This document shows, piece after piece, positions 1 to 8,262 of a stretch of 64,000 nt of DNA. The notes below the pieces were generated by a model, which saw only the letters and a program-made list of their open reading frames with translations, was not told the DNA's origin and made no database searches. Source of the stretch: Humisphaera borealis (lineage in GTDB: Bacteria; Planctomycetota; Phycisphaerae; Tepidisphaerales; Tepidisphaeraceae). The position numbers and the translations under genes are program-made. The DNA is taken from NCBI RefSeq assembly GCF_015169395.1, contig NZ_CP063458.1:3534001-3598000 (forward strand). Direction: 5' to 3'. Within the stretch, counting starts at the first letter, position 1, and each line of letters starts with the position of its first letter.

Positions 1-436
1 GGTCCTTCAGTTCCGGAACACGGCCGATCAGGTAGTTGGCCATCACCTTCACGTCGTCGCGGGCTTCCGAAAGAACCGCCGACAGGATCAGGCCATCGAG
101 TGCGCCGAACGGATGATTGGCGACGACGACGAAGGGACCTTTCTTGGGGATGCGGGCGAGGTCTTCCTTCGCGATGCGCAGCTTGACGTTGAGCGCTGCC
201 AGGATGCGCCCGATGAACTCGCGATACCCCCTGCCGCCGGGCGCAACCGGGCCCTGGGCGACGGCGCCGTCGTAGAGCGCGTTGATCTGGTCGAGGCCGA
301 ACGCCTTCTCCAGCGACGCAATGGACCGATGGCCCAGGGCTTTGCCGAGGAACCTGTCCTTGGGCAGGTCGAGCCTCAGCAGGCGGTCGGGACGAGGAAA
401 AGACGGTCGTCGAGCGGCGGTCGTAGCTCGTGGCAT
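1..436 (-). CDS. Lysophospholipid acyltransferase family protein (partial, 3' end outside window)
   Basis: The N-terminal part of a minus-strand gene runs off the left edge of the window. It reads in frame from an ATG at 436 (MPRATTAARR...). The key motif is ANHPFGALDGLIL, the NHPFG/DG form of the HX4D acyltransferase box found in putative-hemolysin/lyso-lipid acyltransferases, which acylate lysophospholipids or lyso-ornithine lipids at the inner membrane. About 100 residues of helical sequence precede the motif, as is usual in that family. An earlier in-frame start cannot be excluded. The function is a family-level inference because the second half is missing. Confidence 0.75.
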   Translation of the reverse strand, partial: MPRATTAARRPSFPRPDRLLRLDLPKDRFLGKALGHRSIASLEKAFGLDQINALYDGAVAQGPVAPGGRGYREFIGRILAALNVKLRIAKEDLARIPKKGPFVVVANHPFGALDGLILSAVLSEARDDVKVMANYLIGRVPELKD

Positions 437-598
437 GGTGTCAGCGTAGATGCCTCGCGATAGCCTTCGGTTACGTGAATGTAAAACATGGGTTAGTGCC
501 GATTTTGGTCGGCGCTTGCGGGCATGGCTGCCTTGTCGTCCTGAGGATGACAATTTCCTGATGCCTTTTGTGCGGTGAACGGTTAAGACTCGCAGCCG

Positions 599-2104
599 AT
601 GCAAACACCGGACGATGCCAATCCCACCGATCCGACCGACGGGCCGGGCCCGATTTCGCGGGCTTTCGCGGCTTATGACCGCGTTCCGCTTTACCTCCGC
701 ATCGTGGTCGGGCTTGTGCTCGGCGTGGTGATCGGAACGATCCTGAATCTGGCCGGCGCGGCTGATGCCCCGCCGGCGACCGCGCAACCCGCCACCCAGC
801 CGACTACCTTGCCGGCAACCCAGCCGGCGGCAAACGCCGAGGCCGTCGCGACCTCCCTCCCAGCAACCCAAGTTTCGCCCCAGCCTCAAACAGCGTCGGC
901 TGCCACCCAGCCGTCCACTAGGCCGGCGGTCGCACCGCCGAGCCGACCGGTGGCCGCGGTAGTTGCCGGCGGCATGGATCTGTTCGCCAAGTACGTCATT
1001 CAGTTTCTGGCAGCCCTGGCACCGCCCCTGATTCTGCTGGCCATCGTCCGCGCACTGCTGACCGCCAAGGTCGAGGGACGCCAGGGTGCCTACATGGTGT
1101 TCCTGCTCTTCGTCAACACGTTGGTGGCGATCTGCGTCGGTTTGTTGGTCGCGAACGTCATCCGGCCCGGCCATTTCGCCCATGGCAGCGGAACGGCCCC
1201 GCCGAAAGGCGTCGGCGATGTCGACATCGTCAAGCAACTGCTCGAAAACATCCCGGTCAGCCTGCTCGAGCCGCTGGTCAGCGGCCGCGTGATCGGCGTG
1301 GTCATCGTCGCGCTCACGTTCGGCATGGCCGCACGGAAGCTCAAGGACCGTCGACGGGAGATGGTCGAAGACCTGATCGAAGCTGGGTTCGACACCATCA
1401 TCGTTGTGCTGCACTGGGTGATCTGGCTGGTGCCACTGGCGGTGCTGTGCAAGGTCGGGGCGATCCTGGGAACCAAGGGCTACAAGCCCTTCGTCGCCTT
1501 GGGCGTCTTCGTCATCGCCGTCCTGGTGGCGCTGGCGCTGCAGGCGACCTGGTACCTCGGGCGGATCAAGTGGAAGACCTGGATCCATCCGACGTTCCTC
1601 CTTCAGCAGACAAGAGACGCACTGGTCATGGCGTTCAGCACCGGCAGCTCGACCGCGACCATGCCAGTCACCTACGAGCGGCTGCGCAACGGCGTCGGCC
1701 TGCGGGAGCGCTCGGCCAGCCTGGGTGCGCTCGTCGGCAGTAACTTCAACAACGACGGCACCGCACTTTACGAGGCGATGGCGGCGCTCTTCGTCGCGCA
1801 GATGCTGGGGATCGAGTTGTCCTTCGGACAACAGATTCTCGTCGTGCTGACTAGTGTCATCGCGTCGGTCGGGGCGGCCGGCATTCCCGAGGCCGGGCTG
1901 GTCACCATGACACTGGTGTTCACCGCCGTCGACCTCCCGACCACCTATATCCCATTCCTGCTGCCGGTGGACTGGTTCCTGGACCGCTGCCGGACGGCGA
2001 TCAATGTCATGGGCGATATGAACGTCGCCTGCCTGCTCGACGGCAAGGAAAAGGAAACGCCCGAGGAAGCCCAAGCCGCGGCACAGACGGCACCTGCGAC
2101 CTAG
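599..2104 (+). CDS. Dicarboxylate/amino acid:cation symporter (DctA/GltP family)
   Basis: A 501-residue multi-span inner-membrane protein of the sodium:dicarboxylate symporter (SDF) family, which imports C4-dicarboxylates or acidic amino acids with Na+ or H+. Family signatures are the re-entrant-loop serine stretch AFSTGSSTATMPVT, the motif NFNNDGTALYEA near the substrate/cation site, and the late segment ASVGAAGIPEAGLVTM. The oddity is a linker of about 65 residues (about 54-120), rich in Pro, Ala, Thr and Gln with repeated ATQP units, between the first and second membrane segments. That makes the protein longer than the usual roughly 420-440 residues. The gene stands alone. The substrate cannot be told from sequence. 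Confidence 0.88.
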   Translation: MQTPDDANPTDPTDGPGPISRAFAAYDRVPLYLRIVVGLVLGVVIGTILNLAGAADAPPATAQPATQPTTLPATQPAANAEAVATSLPATQVSPQPQTASAATQPSTRPAVAPPSRPVAAVVAGGMDLFAKYVIQFLAALAPPLILLAIVRALLTAKVEGRQGAYMVFLLFVNTLVAICVGLLVANVIRPGHFAHGSGTAPPKGVGDVDIVKQLLENIPVSLLEPLVSGRVIGVVIVALTFGMAARKLKDRRREMVEDLIEAGFDTIIVVLHWVIWLVPLAVLCKVGAILGTKGYKPFVALGVFVIAVLVALALQATWYLGRIKWKTWIHPTFLLQQTRDALVMAFSTGSSTATMPVTYERLRNGVGLRERSASLGALVGSNFNNDGTALYEAMAALFVAQMLGIELSFGQQILVVLTSVIASVGAAGIPEAGLVTMTLVFTAVDLPTTYIPFLLPVDWFLDRCRTAINVMGDMNVACLLDGKEKETPEEAQAAAQTAPAT

Positions 2105-2231
2105 GTAAAGCGCATCGCTACGCCGCCGACCAGGTCTTTCATAAGCCGTGAAACAGGGCCGACGGCAGTCCGATTCGCTTGAACCCGCTTCCCTGCTTCA
2201 TAGACTTCTGAAACAATCACCCCAAACCCCG

Positions 2232-3653
2232 ATGTCCAAGCTCTCCTTCAATATCGACGACGTCATTTCCGGCAAGGCCCGCCTGACCGATGCGCAGGCG
2301 CTCGAGCTGCATTCCAACGCCAGCCTGCACGACCTGGGCCAGTGGGCCCACGCCGTCACGCTGCGGCTGCACCCCGAGGACTACCGCACCTACGTTATCG
2401 ATCGCAACATCAACTACACCAACGTCTGCACGGCCAAGTGCACGTTCTGCGCGTTCCGCCGGGATCACGAAGATTCCGACGCCTACACGCTGACCTACGA
2501 CACCATCGGCGAAAAAATTAAGGAACTCGTCGCGATCGGCGGCACGCAGATCCTGATGCAAGGCGGCATGAACGACCGCCTGCCGATCGAGTGGTATGAA
2601 GACCTGCTGCGGTACATCAAGAGCACGTTCCCAACCGTTCACATCCACGCCTTCAGCCCGCCGGAGTTCGTGGAGTTCGAGCGGTTCTTCAACATGGACG
2701 TCCGGGACATCATCCGCCGACTGCACAAGGCCGGCCTTGATACGATCCCCGGCGGCGGCGGCGAGATCTTCGCGCCCCGCGTCCGCAAGCGCATCGGCAT
2801 TGGCAAGGCCAGCGGCGATGATTGGCTCCGCGTCATGCGCGTTGCGCACGAGGAAGGGCTGAACACCTCGGCGACGATGCTGATCGGCCACATCGAGTTC
2901 GTCCGCGAACGGATCGAACACATGGCAGCAATCCGCGACATGCAGGACTACGCCCGCGCGCTATCGGGTCACGGCGAACTGTCCGGGGTTGTCCGACGTT
3001 GCATCAGCCGGTGGCCCGGCATCTTCGAACGGTCGGCGTTCAAGCCGGCAGAGGTGGCGTCCGCGCCCGGCTCCTACACCGCCTTCATCCACTGGCCCTT
3101 CCAGCGCGAAAACACGCCGCTCGGCCGCGCCAAGGAATGGGATCCCGACACCTACGGCCCGTTCGACGACAGCACCAACGAAGACATCCTCCGCGGCCGC
3201 GTCGTCCGGATGGCCGGTGCCGACGAATACCTGCGCATGCTCGCGATCGCACGGCTCTACTTCGACAACGTCCCGTCGCTGCAAAGCAGTTGGGTGACGA
3301 TGGGCCCGAAGGTCGGCCAACTGGCGATGATGTTCGGCGCCAATGACATGGGCAGCATCATGATGGAAGAGAACGTCGTCAGCGCCGCCGGCACGACCTA
3401 CAGCCTGGCCGAGCGTGACATCTGCCGCCTGATCCGCGACGCCGGCTGGGTGCCGTCGCAGCGCGACCAGTACTACAACATCCTCAAGCGTCACGACGGC
3501 GCCGACGCCCCCGACCTTCAGCCCCTGGCCCAGCCGCCGATGCGGAACGTGAAGCAGATCGACAAGCAGTTCATCGGCGCCGCGCCGGGGATTGACGACG
3601 GGGCGGATAGCAGCGTACGAGTCCAATTGCCGCTGCTTGGCGACGCCCGGTAA
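2232..3653 (+). CDS. mqnC: Cyclic dehypoxanthinyl futalosine synthase, radical SAM (MqnC)
   Basis: A radical SAM enzyme of the futalosine menaquinone pathway that cyclises dehypoxanthinyl futalosine. The 4Fe-4S motif is C66-x3-C70-x2-C73 (NVCTAKCTFCAF). MqnC-type blocks follow: GGTQILMQGGMND, WYEDLLRYIK, HIHAFSPPE, GLDTIPGGGGEIF and TSATMLIGHIE. The ATG at 2232 gives MSKLSFNIDD; the frame is open back to 2148, but the extra 28 residues are not family-like. At 473 residues it is longer than usual. An insertion at about residues 240-280 (ALSGHGELSG...KPAEVASAPG) sits just before the conserved TAFIHWPFQRENT, and the C-terminus is extended. MqnE is the closest alternative, but the QGG-N and PGGG-EI motifs favour MqnC. 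Confidence 0.88.
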   Translation: MSKLSFNIDDVISGKARLTDAQALELHSNASLHDLGQWAHAVTLRLHPEDYRTYVIDRNINYTNVCTAKCTFCAFRRDHEDSDAYTLTYDTIGEKIKELVAIGGTQILMQGGMNDRLPIEWYEDLLRYIKSTFPTVHIHAFSPPEFVEFERFFNMDVRDIIRRLHKAGLDTIPGGGGEIFAPRVRKRIGIGKASGDDWLRVMRVAHEEGLNTSATMLIGHIEFVRERIEHMAAIRDMQDYARALSGHGELSGVVRRCISRWPGIFERSAFKPAEVASAPGSYTAFIHWPFQRENTPLGRAKEWDPDTYGPFDDSTNEDILRGRVVRMAGADEYLRMLAIARLYFDNVPSLQSSWVTMGPKVGQLAMMFGANDMGSIMMEENVVSAAGTTYSLAERDICRLIRDAGWVPSQRDQYYNILKRHDGADAPDLQPLAQPPMRNVKQIDKQFIGAAPGIDDGADSSVRVQLPLLGDAR

Positions 3654-3716
3654 CGTTCGGTTGCAGGCGGCACGAAGCTCAACGGAGTCAGGCACTTTTA
3701 CGTTTGGCCGATTCTC

Positions 3717-4361
3717 ATGCCTGCCGGCCGAAGGAACTTTCTCAAGCGGCTCGCGCGAGCGACAGTCGCCGCCGCCACGGTCGCCTCGTTACTCGCCTGC
3801 ATTGGGTTCTGTGCCTGGTGGCATCGCAGTAATTCCATTTCAGACGTCTTCCGCATTCGCTACATTGAACCCGGGCGGGACCTTCGCTTCTTCGCCCAGT
3901 CGCGCAACGGCCGGCTCTACTGTGCGCGGATCGACACGCGATACGACCCTCCAAGAACTGCAGTTCCGCCAGAGTCGCATCAGCTCGATGGCTGGAGCCA
4001 CCACTGGTCGCTGACCACCCAGTCGACCCTCGAGTTAGAAGCGATCGGCCGGCAAGCTCTCACGCCATGGGAGGCGGCGATCGACCTGCACTTCTTCGCC
4101 GAGGAAACTCAGAACCAACCGTCCGAGGCACCCTCGACGACTCGCCGGCATTCGCTGCGCGTGCCCTTCAACTTTCTCGTCGCCATCACTGGTCTGCTGC
4201 CCTTGATCGCCACCTGGCGGTGGACCCAACGGGCTCGCAAACATTCGGCGGCGCGGCGAACAGGCCATTGCACGCAGTGCGGCTACGACCTCCGCGCCAC
4301 CCGCGACCGCTGCCCGGAGTGCGGCGCGGTCGTCCGTGCAGGCTCCGTAACGCCGACGTAA
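3717..4361 (+). CDS. Hypothetical membrane protein with C-terminal zinc ribbon
   Basis: A 214-residue protein with one hydrophobic segment near the N-terminus (about 14-33), an extracytoplasmic-looking middle domain, a second hydrophobic segment (about 148-165), a basic stretch and a C-terminal four-cysteine zinc ribbon, CTQCGYDLRAT-x4-CPECG. That ribbon form is common at the ends of otherwise unrelated small membrane proteins in Phycisphaerae-type planctomycetes. The middle domain is not recognised. It begins 63 bp after mqnC on the same strand, so co-transcription is possible, but no functional link can be claimed. Confidence 0.7.
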   Translation: MPAGRRNFLKRLARATVAAATVASLLACIGFCAWWHRSNSISDVFRIRYIEPGRDLRFFAQSRNGRLYCARIDTRYDPPRTAVPPESHQLDGWSHHWSLTTQSTLELEAIGRQALTPWEAAIDLHFFAEETQNQPSEAPSTTRRHSLRVPFNFLVAITGLLPLIATWRWTQRARKHSAARRTGHCTQCGYDLRATRDRCPECGAVVRAGSVTPT

Positions 4362-4382
4362 GACGCCCAACTCTCAATTGTC

Positions 4383-5459
4383 CTACTTTTCAATCCGCAG
4401 CACCCGCCCGTTGTAGCTGTCGCTGATGTACAGCGTCCCGTCCGGCGACTGGTAGATGCCGTGGGGGCGCTTCAGTTCCGCCTGCTTCGGGTCGCCGCCT
4501 ACGCCGGCCGTGCCAGCCTTGCCGGTGCCGGCGACGCGCTCGATCTTCTGCGTCTTGACGTCATACCGGCGGATCAGGTGGTTCTCGGCGTCGGCGATCA
4601 GCACGTTGCCGTCGGCTTCCACCCAGATGTGCTTCGGGCCGTTCATCTCTGCCGCCAGCGCCGGGCCGCCGTCGCCGCCGCTGCCTTTCTTGCCGCTGCC
4701 GGCGACGGTTTTGATCTTGCCGTCCGGCGTGACGACACGCAGCGCGTTGACGCCACGCTCCAGGATGTACAGGTTGCCGGCGGCGTCCATCGCGGCGGCG
4801 CGGGGGTCGGCAAGGGGCGATGCGGCGGCATCGGCCCCGTCGGCGGGCGCGCCCCGCTGCCCGTTGCCGGCGGCGAGGGTGACCTTGCCCGTCTTCATGT
4901 CGATCACCCGAACCTGCTTGTGATCGAGATCGGCCAGCACCAGGTGCTCGCACTGCGGATCGAACTGCACGCAGTACAGCCCGCCAAAAGTCGCCGCCGA
5001 CGCCAGCCCGCCGTTGCCGCTGGTGCCCTTGGTCCCGGTGCCTGCGAAGGTGGACATGATGCCGGTCTTGGCGTCGATCTTGCGGACGGTGTAGTTGCCG
5101 GTGTCACCGATGTAGACGTCGCCGGTCTTCTTATCGATTGCGAGGGAGTGGGGGACGTTGAGCTGCGCCGCCGTCGCCGGGCCGCCGTCTCCCTTGTTCC
5201 CCTTGGTCCCGTCCCCGGCAACGGCTGTGATCACGCCGGCGGTGTCGATCTTCCACAGCCGGTTGCTGTATTCGACCACCCAGAGGTTGCCGGCTGGGTC
5301 GAACTGGGCGCCGAAAACCTGTCCCAGCTTGGCATCGGTTGCTTTCGACCCGCTGCCGCCGGTGCCGCCACCGGCAACGACGACCACTTTCTCGGCCGAC
5401 ACGACCGCAGTCAGGCAGGCGACAGCGATCAACGCAAAGAGTGGAATCGGGCGGTGCAT
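4383..5459 (-). CDS. Secreted NHL-repeat beta-propeller protein
   Basis: About 358 residues with a signal peptide (MHRPIPLFALIAVACLTAVVSA) followed by repeated NHL-type blades. Typical units are NLWVVEYSNRLWKID, DVYIGDTGNYTVRKID, NVLIADAENHLIRRYD and TLYISDSYNGRVLRIEK, alternating with glycine-rich GAGTGxxGxxGDGGPA loops. The pattern suggests a six-bladed propeller that binds a ligand or partner outside the cytoplasm. An in-frame ATG four codons upstream (5471) gives MEPPM; the second Met is chosen because it directly precedes the signal peptide. The partner and any enzyme activity are unknown. Confidence 0.8.
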   Translation of the reverse strand: MHRPIPLFALIAVACLTAVVSAEKVVVVAGGGTGGSGSKATDAKLGQVFGAQFDPAGNLWVVEYSNRLWKIDTAGVITAVAGDGTKGNKGDGGPATAAQLNVPHSLAIDKKTGDVYIGDTGNYTVRKIDAKTGIMSTFAGTGTKGTSGNGGLASAATFGGLYCVQFDPQCEHLVLADLDHKQVRVIDMKTGKVTLAAGNGQRGAPADGADAAASPLADPRAAAMDAAGNLYILERGVNALRVVTPDGKIKTVAGSGKKGSGGDGGPALAAEMNGPKHIWVEADGNVLIADAENHLIRRYDVKTQKIERVAGTGKAGTAGVGGDPKQAELKRPHGIYQSPDGTLYISDSYNGRVLRIEK

Positions 5460-5621
5460 GGGTGGCTCCAATCTGAACAGGCGACCATGATTCGCGCCCG
5501 ACCTTGCATCTCCCCAAAAGGGGTCGAACGGCTCGCGAACGTACTACTCAGGTTAACATCGCCCGATGAGGCGCGATGAGATTTCTTCCCCTTCCGGCCA
5601 ACATTCGTCGGTGGCCCGGGG

Positions 5622-5627
5622 TATAAT
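5622..5627 (+). promoter_or_regulatory. Candidate -10 box upstream of tatA
   Basis: A perfect TATAAT lies 126 bp before the tatA start in the divergent gap between the NHL-repeat gene and tatA. No convincing -35 hexamer is seen 16-18 bp upstream, so this is a weak call. Confidence 0.3.
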
Positions 5628-5752
5628 GGGCGTAACTTCCGTCTGTCCGAACCGCTAGCCGAGACTGAGATCGCGGGATTGGACGCCATCACCTGCCGTG
5701 TTTGCGGCGGCGATGTCGTTGGTCCTCAGCGATTTTTCCCAGGAGTCCGGCC

Positions 5753-6010
5753 ATGCTGTTCGCTTCCTCCCCCGCCGTTCTGGTTCCCTCCGCTTCCGTT
5801 TACACGCTCGCGTTCTCGTTGCCCAACGGCTACGAGTGGATCGTCATCGGCCTGATCGCGCTGCTCATTTTCGGCAAGCGGCTGCCGGGCGCGGCCCGCG
5901 GTATGGGCCAGGCGTTCCGCGAGTTTAAGGCCGGCATGAACGGATTGAACCTCAGCCATACCGACACCCCCGACGACAAGGCGATCGCCGTCCGCGACAC
6001 GCCCAAGTGA
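5753..6010 (+). CDS. tatA: Sec-independent protein translocase subunit TatA/E
   Basis: An 85-residue single-span protein. A hydrophobic helix (WIVIGLIALLIFG) is followed by the FGKRLPGAARGMGQAFREFK amphipathic helix that defines TatA/TatB/TatE, then a short polar tail. TatA multimers form the pore that exports folded twin-arginine proteins. The start at 5753 is set by AGGAG at 5741-5745; the frame is open upstream to 5702 but lacks a ribosome site. The N-terminus is longer than in E. coli TatA by about 20 residues. tatC follows 134 bp downstream on the same strand. No TatB-like third gene is seen, consistent with a minimal TatA-TatC system. Confidence 0.9.
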   Translation: MLFASSPAVLVPSASVYTLAFSLPNGYEWIVIGLIALLIFGKRLPGAARGMGQAFREFKAGMNGLNLSHTDTPDDKAIAVRDTPK

Positions 6011-6144
6011 ACGATTCGTCCCGCGTTCCCCGTTTTGCGAAACAACGCTGGCCGGGCTGTCGCTACCCGGCGAACCCTGCCCGGCGTTGACATCCGCCGA
6101 GCGTTGCGTATCTCTCCCTGTCGGTCCGACTTACAAGGCACGCC

Positions 6145-7143
6145 ATGGCTGTCGCCACCCAACAACTTGCGGATAAGAACGCGGCGAAAGCCAAGATCAA
6201 TCCCGACGACTACCGCATGACGCTCGGCGAGCACCTGGAAGAGCTGCGCGTGCGGCTGTTCCTGGCGCTGGGGGGATACATCATCCTGCTGATCGCGGCG
6301 TTCTTCTTCGGCGATACGGTCGTCAGCTACTTCTGCCTGCCGGTGGTCCGCGCGCTGGGCGAGAACAACATCAATACCCAGCTCATCGTCGACGAAGCCG
6401 GCGAAGGGTTCATGGTGTTCATCCAGATCAGCATGATCAGCGCGGCCGCTGTCGGTGCCCCCTGGATTGCCTATCAGATCTGGCAGTTCGTCGCCGCGGG
6501 CCTCTACCCGCACGAGCGCAAGTACGTCACCAAGTTTCTGCCGCTGAGCATCGCATTGCTGATCGCCGGCATGCTGTTCGTCTACTTCCTAATCCTGCCC
6601 TGGACGTTGTCATTCCTCGTCGGCTTTAACAACAATTTTCAGATCCCCGGCAGTTTTGTCGACGCAGAAACGCCCCCGGCTTTCGTCGACAGCAGCAGCA
6701 ATCCGATCAAGTTCCCCAGCTTTCAGGGCAACCCCAAATCGGCAGCCAACGGCGATGTCTGGTACGACGCCAAGCTCAAACGGCTGAAAGTCTACGTGGA
6801 CAGCCAGGTGCGAACGATCTCCGTCAACGGCAATAACCTGTTGGCGACCGAGATCAAGCTGTCGAGCTACATCGACCTGGTGATGTCGTCGCTGCTGATC
6901 TTCGGGATCTCGTTCCAGTTGCCGCTGGTCGTGCTCGCGGTCGCCCGCATTGGCGTGGTGCCGCTGGAGACGCTCAAGGCGATCCGGCAGTACGTCTACT
7001 TCACCCTCGCGATCGCCGCGGCGGTGATCACCCCCGGCGGCGACATCCCGTCCATGCTCGGGCTCACCGTGCCCCTGATCCTGCTCTACGAGCTGGGCAT
7101 CTGGCTGGCAAGCATGAAGCCCAAGACGATCCAGCCGGCGTAG
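6145..7143 (+). CDS. tatC: Sec-independent protein translocase subunit TatC
   Basis: A 332-residue inner-membrane receptor for twin-arginine signal peptides. TatC hallmarks are MTLGEHLEELRVRL near the N-terminus (the conserved HLEELR), APWIAYQIWQFVAAGLYPHERKYV, and the C-terminal block FGISFQLPLVV...AVITPGGDIPSM. Family members usually have about 250 residues. The excess is a hydrophilic insertion at about residues 165-238, in the extracytoplasmic loop before ELKLSSYIDLV-type sequence (here IKLSSYIDLV). It follows tatA and probably shares its transcript. Confidence 0.95.
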   Translation: MAVATQQLADKNAAKAKINPDDYRMTLGEHLEELRVRLFLALGGYIILLIAAFFFGDTVVSYFCLPVVRALGENNINTQLIVDEAGEGFMVFIQISMISAAAVGAPWIAYQIWQFVAAGLYPHERKYVTKFLPLSIALLIAGMLFVYFLILPWTLSFLVGFNNNFQIPGSFVDAETPPAFVDSSSNPIKFPSFQGNPKSAANGDVWYDAKLKRLKVYVDSQVRTISVNGNNLLATEIKLSSYIDLVMSSLLIFGISFQLPLVVLAVARIGVVPLETLKAIRQYVYFTLAIAAAVITPGGDIPSMLGLTVPLILLYELGIWLASMKPKTIQPA

Positions 7144-7191
7144 CGGTTTCGGCCGACAGGCTCGGCAGCCAAGCCGACGAGAACACAAAGG

Positions 7192-7265
7192 CGCGAAGGC
7201 ACGAAGGAGACGCGAAGGCCAAGTCTGAGTTGAGGTCTTTCTTCGCGTTTCTTCGTGCCTTCGCG
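7192..7265. repeat. Intergenic inverted repeat, GCACGAAGG family
   Basis: The left arm at 7192-7217 (CGCGAAGGCACGAAGGAGAC then GCGAAG) pairs with the right arm at 7241-7265 apart from a one-base bulge and a mismatch. It occupies the 322-bp gap between tatC and ppa. The GGCACGAAGG core recurs in the repeat at 57545-57644. The rest of the gap holds only a candidate ppa promoter. Confidence 0.75.
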
Positions 7266-7399
7266 ACTTCGCGTTCTCTTCGTCTTCGCAGCAGCTCGGC
7301 CACGCCGATGCCTACGACCGGCTTATCGGGCCGTGCCTGCTCTCGTTCGTGGCCCTTAACACCTCGCAACTTCGTTTCATCGTCTTTCTGTACCGCAAG

Positions 7400-7428
7400 T
7401 TGCGGTCCCTCCCCTTGCTGCCGATACT
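7400..7428 (+). promoter_or_regulatory. Candidate sigma-70-type promoter for ppa
   Basis: TTGCGG (7400-7405), a 17-bp spacer, then GATACT (7423-7428), about 38 bp before the ppa start. The match to the consensus is partial (3/6 and 4/6). Confidence 0.4.
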
Positions 7429-7465
7429 AAGATGGACAAGTAGGGCAGTTTAGAGAGACTCCGCA

Positions 7466-8008
7466 ATGATTCATCCCTGGCACGACGTCAACCCCGGCGA
7501 GGACATCCCGCAGGCGTTTAACACGATTATTGAGATCCCGTTCGGGTCCAGCGTGAAGTACGAGCTGGACAAGAACTCGGGTCTCATCAAGCTCGATCGC
7601 GTCCTGTATTCCGCGGTCTATTACCCTGCGAACTACGGTTTCGTGCCGCAGACGCTCGCCGAGGACGATGACCCGCTCGACGTGCTGGTGCTCTGCCAGG
7701 AGACGGTGGTTCCGCTGACACTCGTCAAAGCCCGGACGATCGGGCTGATGACGATGATCGACGCGGGGAAGAAGGACCACAAGATCATCGCCGTCGCCGC
7801 GGATGACCCCGAATACGCCGGCTTCACCGAGGCCGTCGAGATGCCACCGCACAAGCTGACGATGCTTCGGCGGTTCTTCCAGGACTACAAGCAACTGGAA
7901 GGCAAGGCGGTCGAGGTGGACGAGATCCAGCCCGCCAAGGCGGCGTATCCGATCATCGAAGACTCCCTCGCCCGCTACAGCCGGCAGCGGCGGCGCGGGT
8001 TTAAATGA
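7466..8008 (+). CDS. ppa: Inorganic pyrophosphatase (family I)
   Basis: A 180-residue soluble enzyme that hydrolyses pyrophosphate to phosphate. Family I features are EIPFGSSVKYELDKNSG (substrate Lys and Glu), YPANYGFVPQTLAEDDDPLDVLVL (the D-x-D-x-x-D-like metal site within DDDPLD) and AGKKDHKIIAV. The length is normal. It is preceded by a long intergenic hairpin and a candidate promoter, so it is probably transcribed separately from tatC. Confidence 0.96.
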   Translation: MIHPWHDVNPGEDIPQAFNTIIEIPFGSSVKYELDKNSGLIKLDRVLYSAVYYPANYGFVPQTLAEDDDPLDVLVLCQETVVPLTLVKARTIGLMTMIDAGKKDHKIIAVAADDPEYAGFTEAVEMPPHKLTMLRRFFQDYKQLEGKAVEVDEIQPAKAAYPIIEDSLARYSRQRRRGFK

Positions 8009-8069
8009 TCTCGGGCGAAGCCTGAGTTTCTTCAGCGGCGTTTCCACACCCTTCTGCAAGCACACGTTT

Positions 8070-8157
8070 TGGTGCCACGGGTCGGCGGTACTCCGCAGAC
8101 CCGTGCGCGAGTTGACCTGCACACGGGTCTCCGGAGTACCGGCGACCCGTGGCACCA
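8070..8157. repeat. Intergenic inverted repeat, GGTGCCACGGGTCGGC family (copy 1)
   Basis: 36-bp arms at 8070-8105 and 8122-8157 are complementary at 34 of 36 positions, with a 16-nt spacer. The left arm begins TGGTGCCACGGGTCGG. A near-identical element lies at 32505-32594 and a diverged relative at 30870-30967. It sits 61 bp after the ppa stop. Confidence 0.85.
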
Positions 8158-8185
8158 TGCCCGTACCCACTTCGAGTCCGACGCC

Positions 8186-8209
8186 CACGGGCAAGAATAC
8201 TTGCCCATG
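8186..8209. repeat. Short hairpin, CACGGGCAAG/CTTGCCCATG family
   Basis: CACGGGCAAG (8186-8195), a 4-nt AATA loop and CTTGCCCATG (8200-8209). It sits 28 bp downstream of the larger inverted repeat. Related hairpins with CG-extended stems lie at 18323-18350 and 26635-26662. Confidence 0.7.
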
Positions 8210-8262
8210 CCACACCGACGACTCACCGATCCGCACCGGACCGCGCTACAATCGGTCCGCCC

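Noticed and set aside
113-463. Plus-strand open frame at the left edge
   Set aside because: It overlaps the minus-strand acyltransferase fragment, which has the NHPFG motif.
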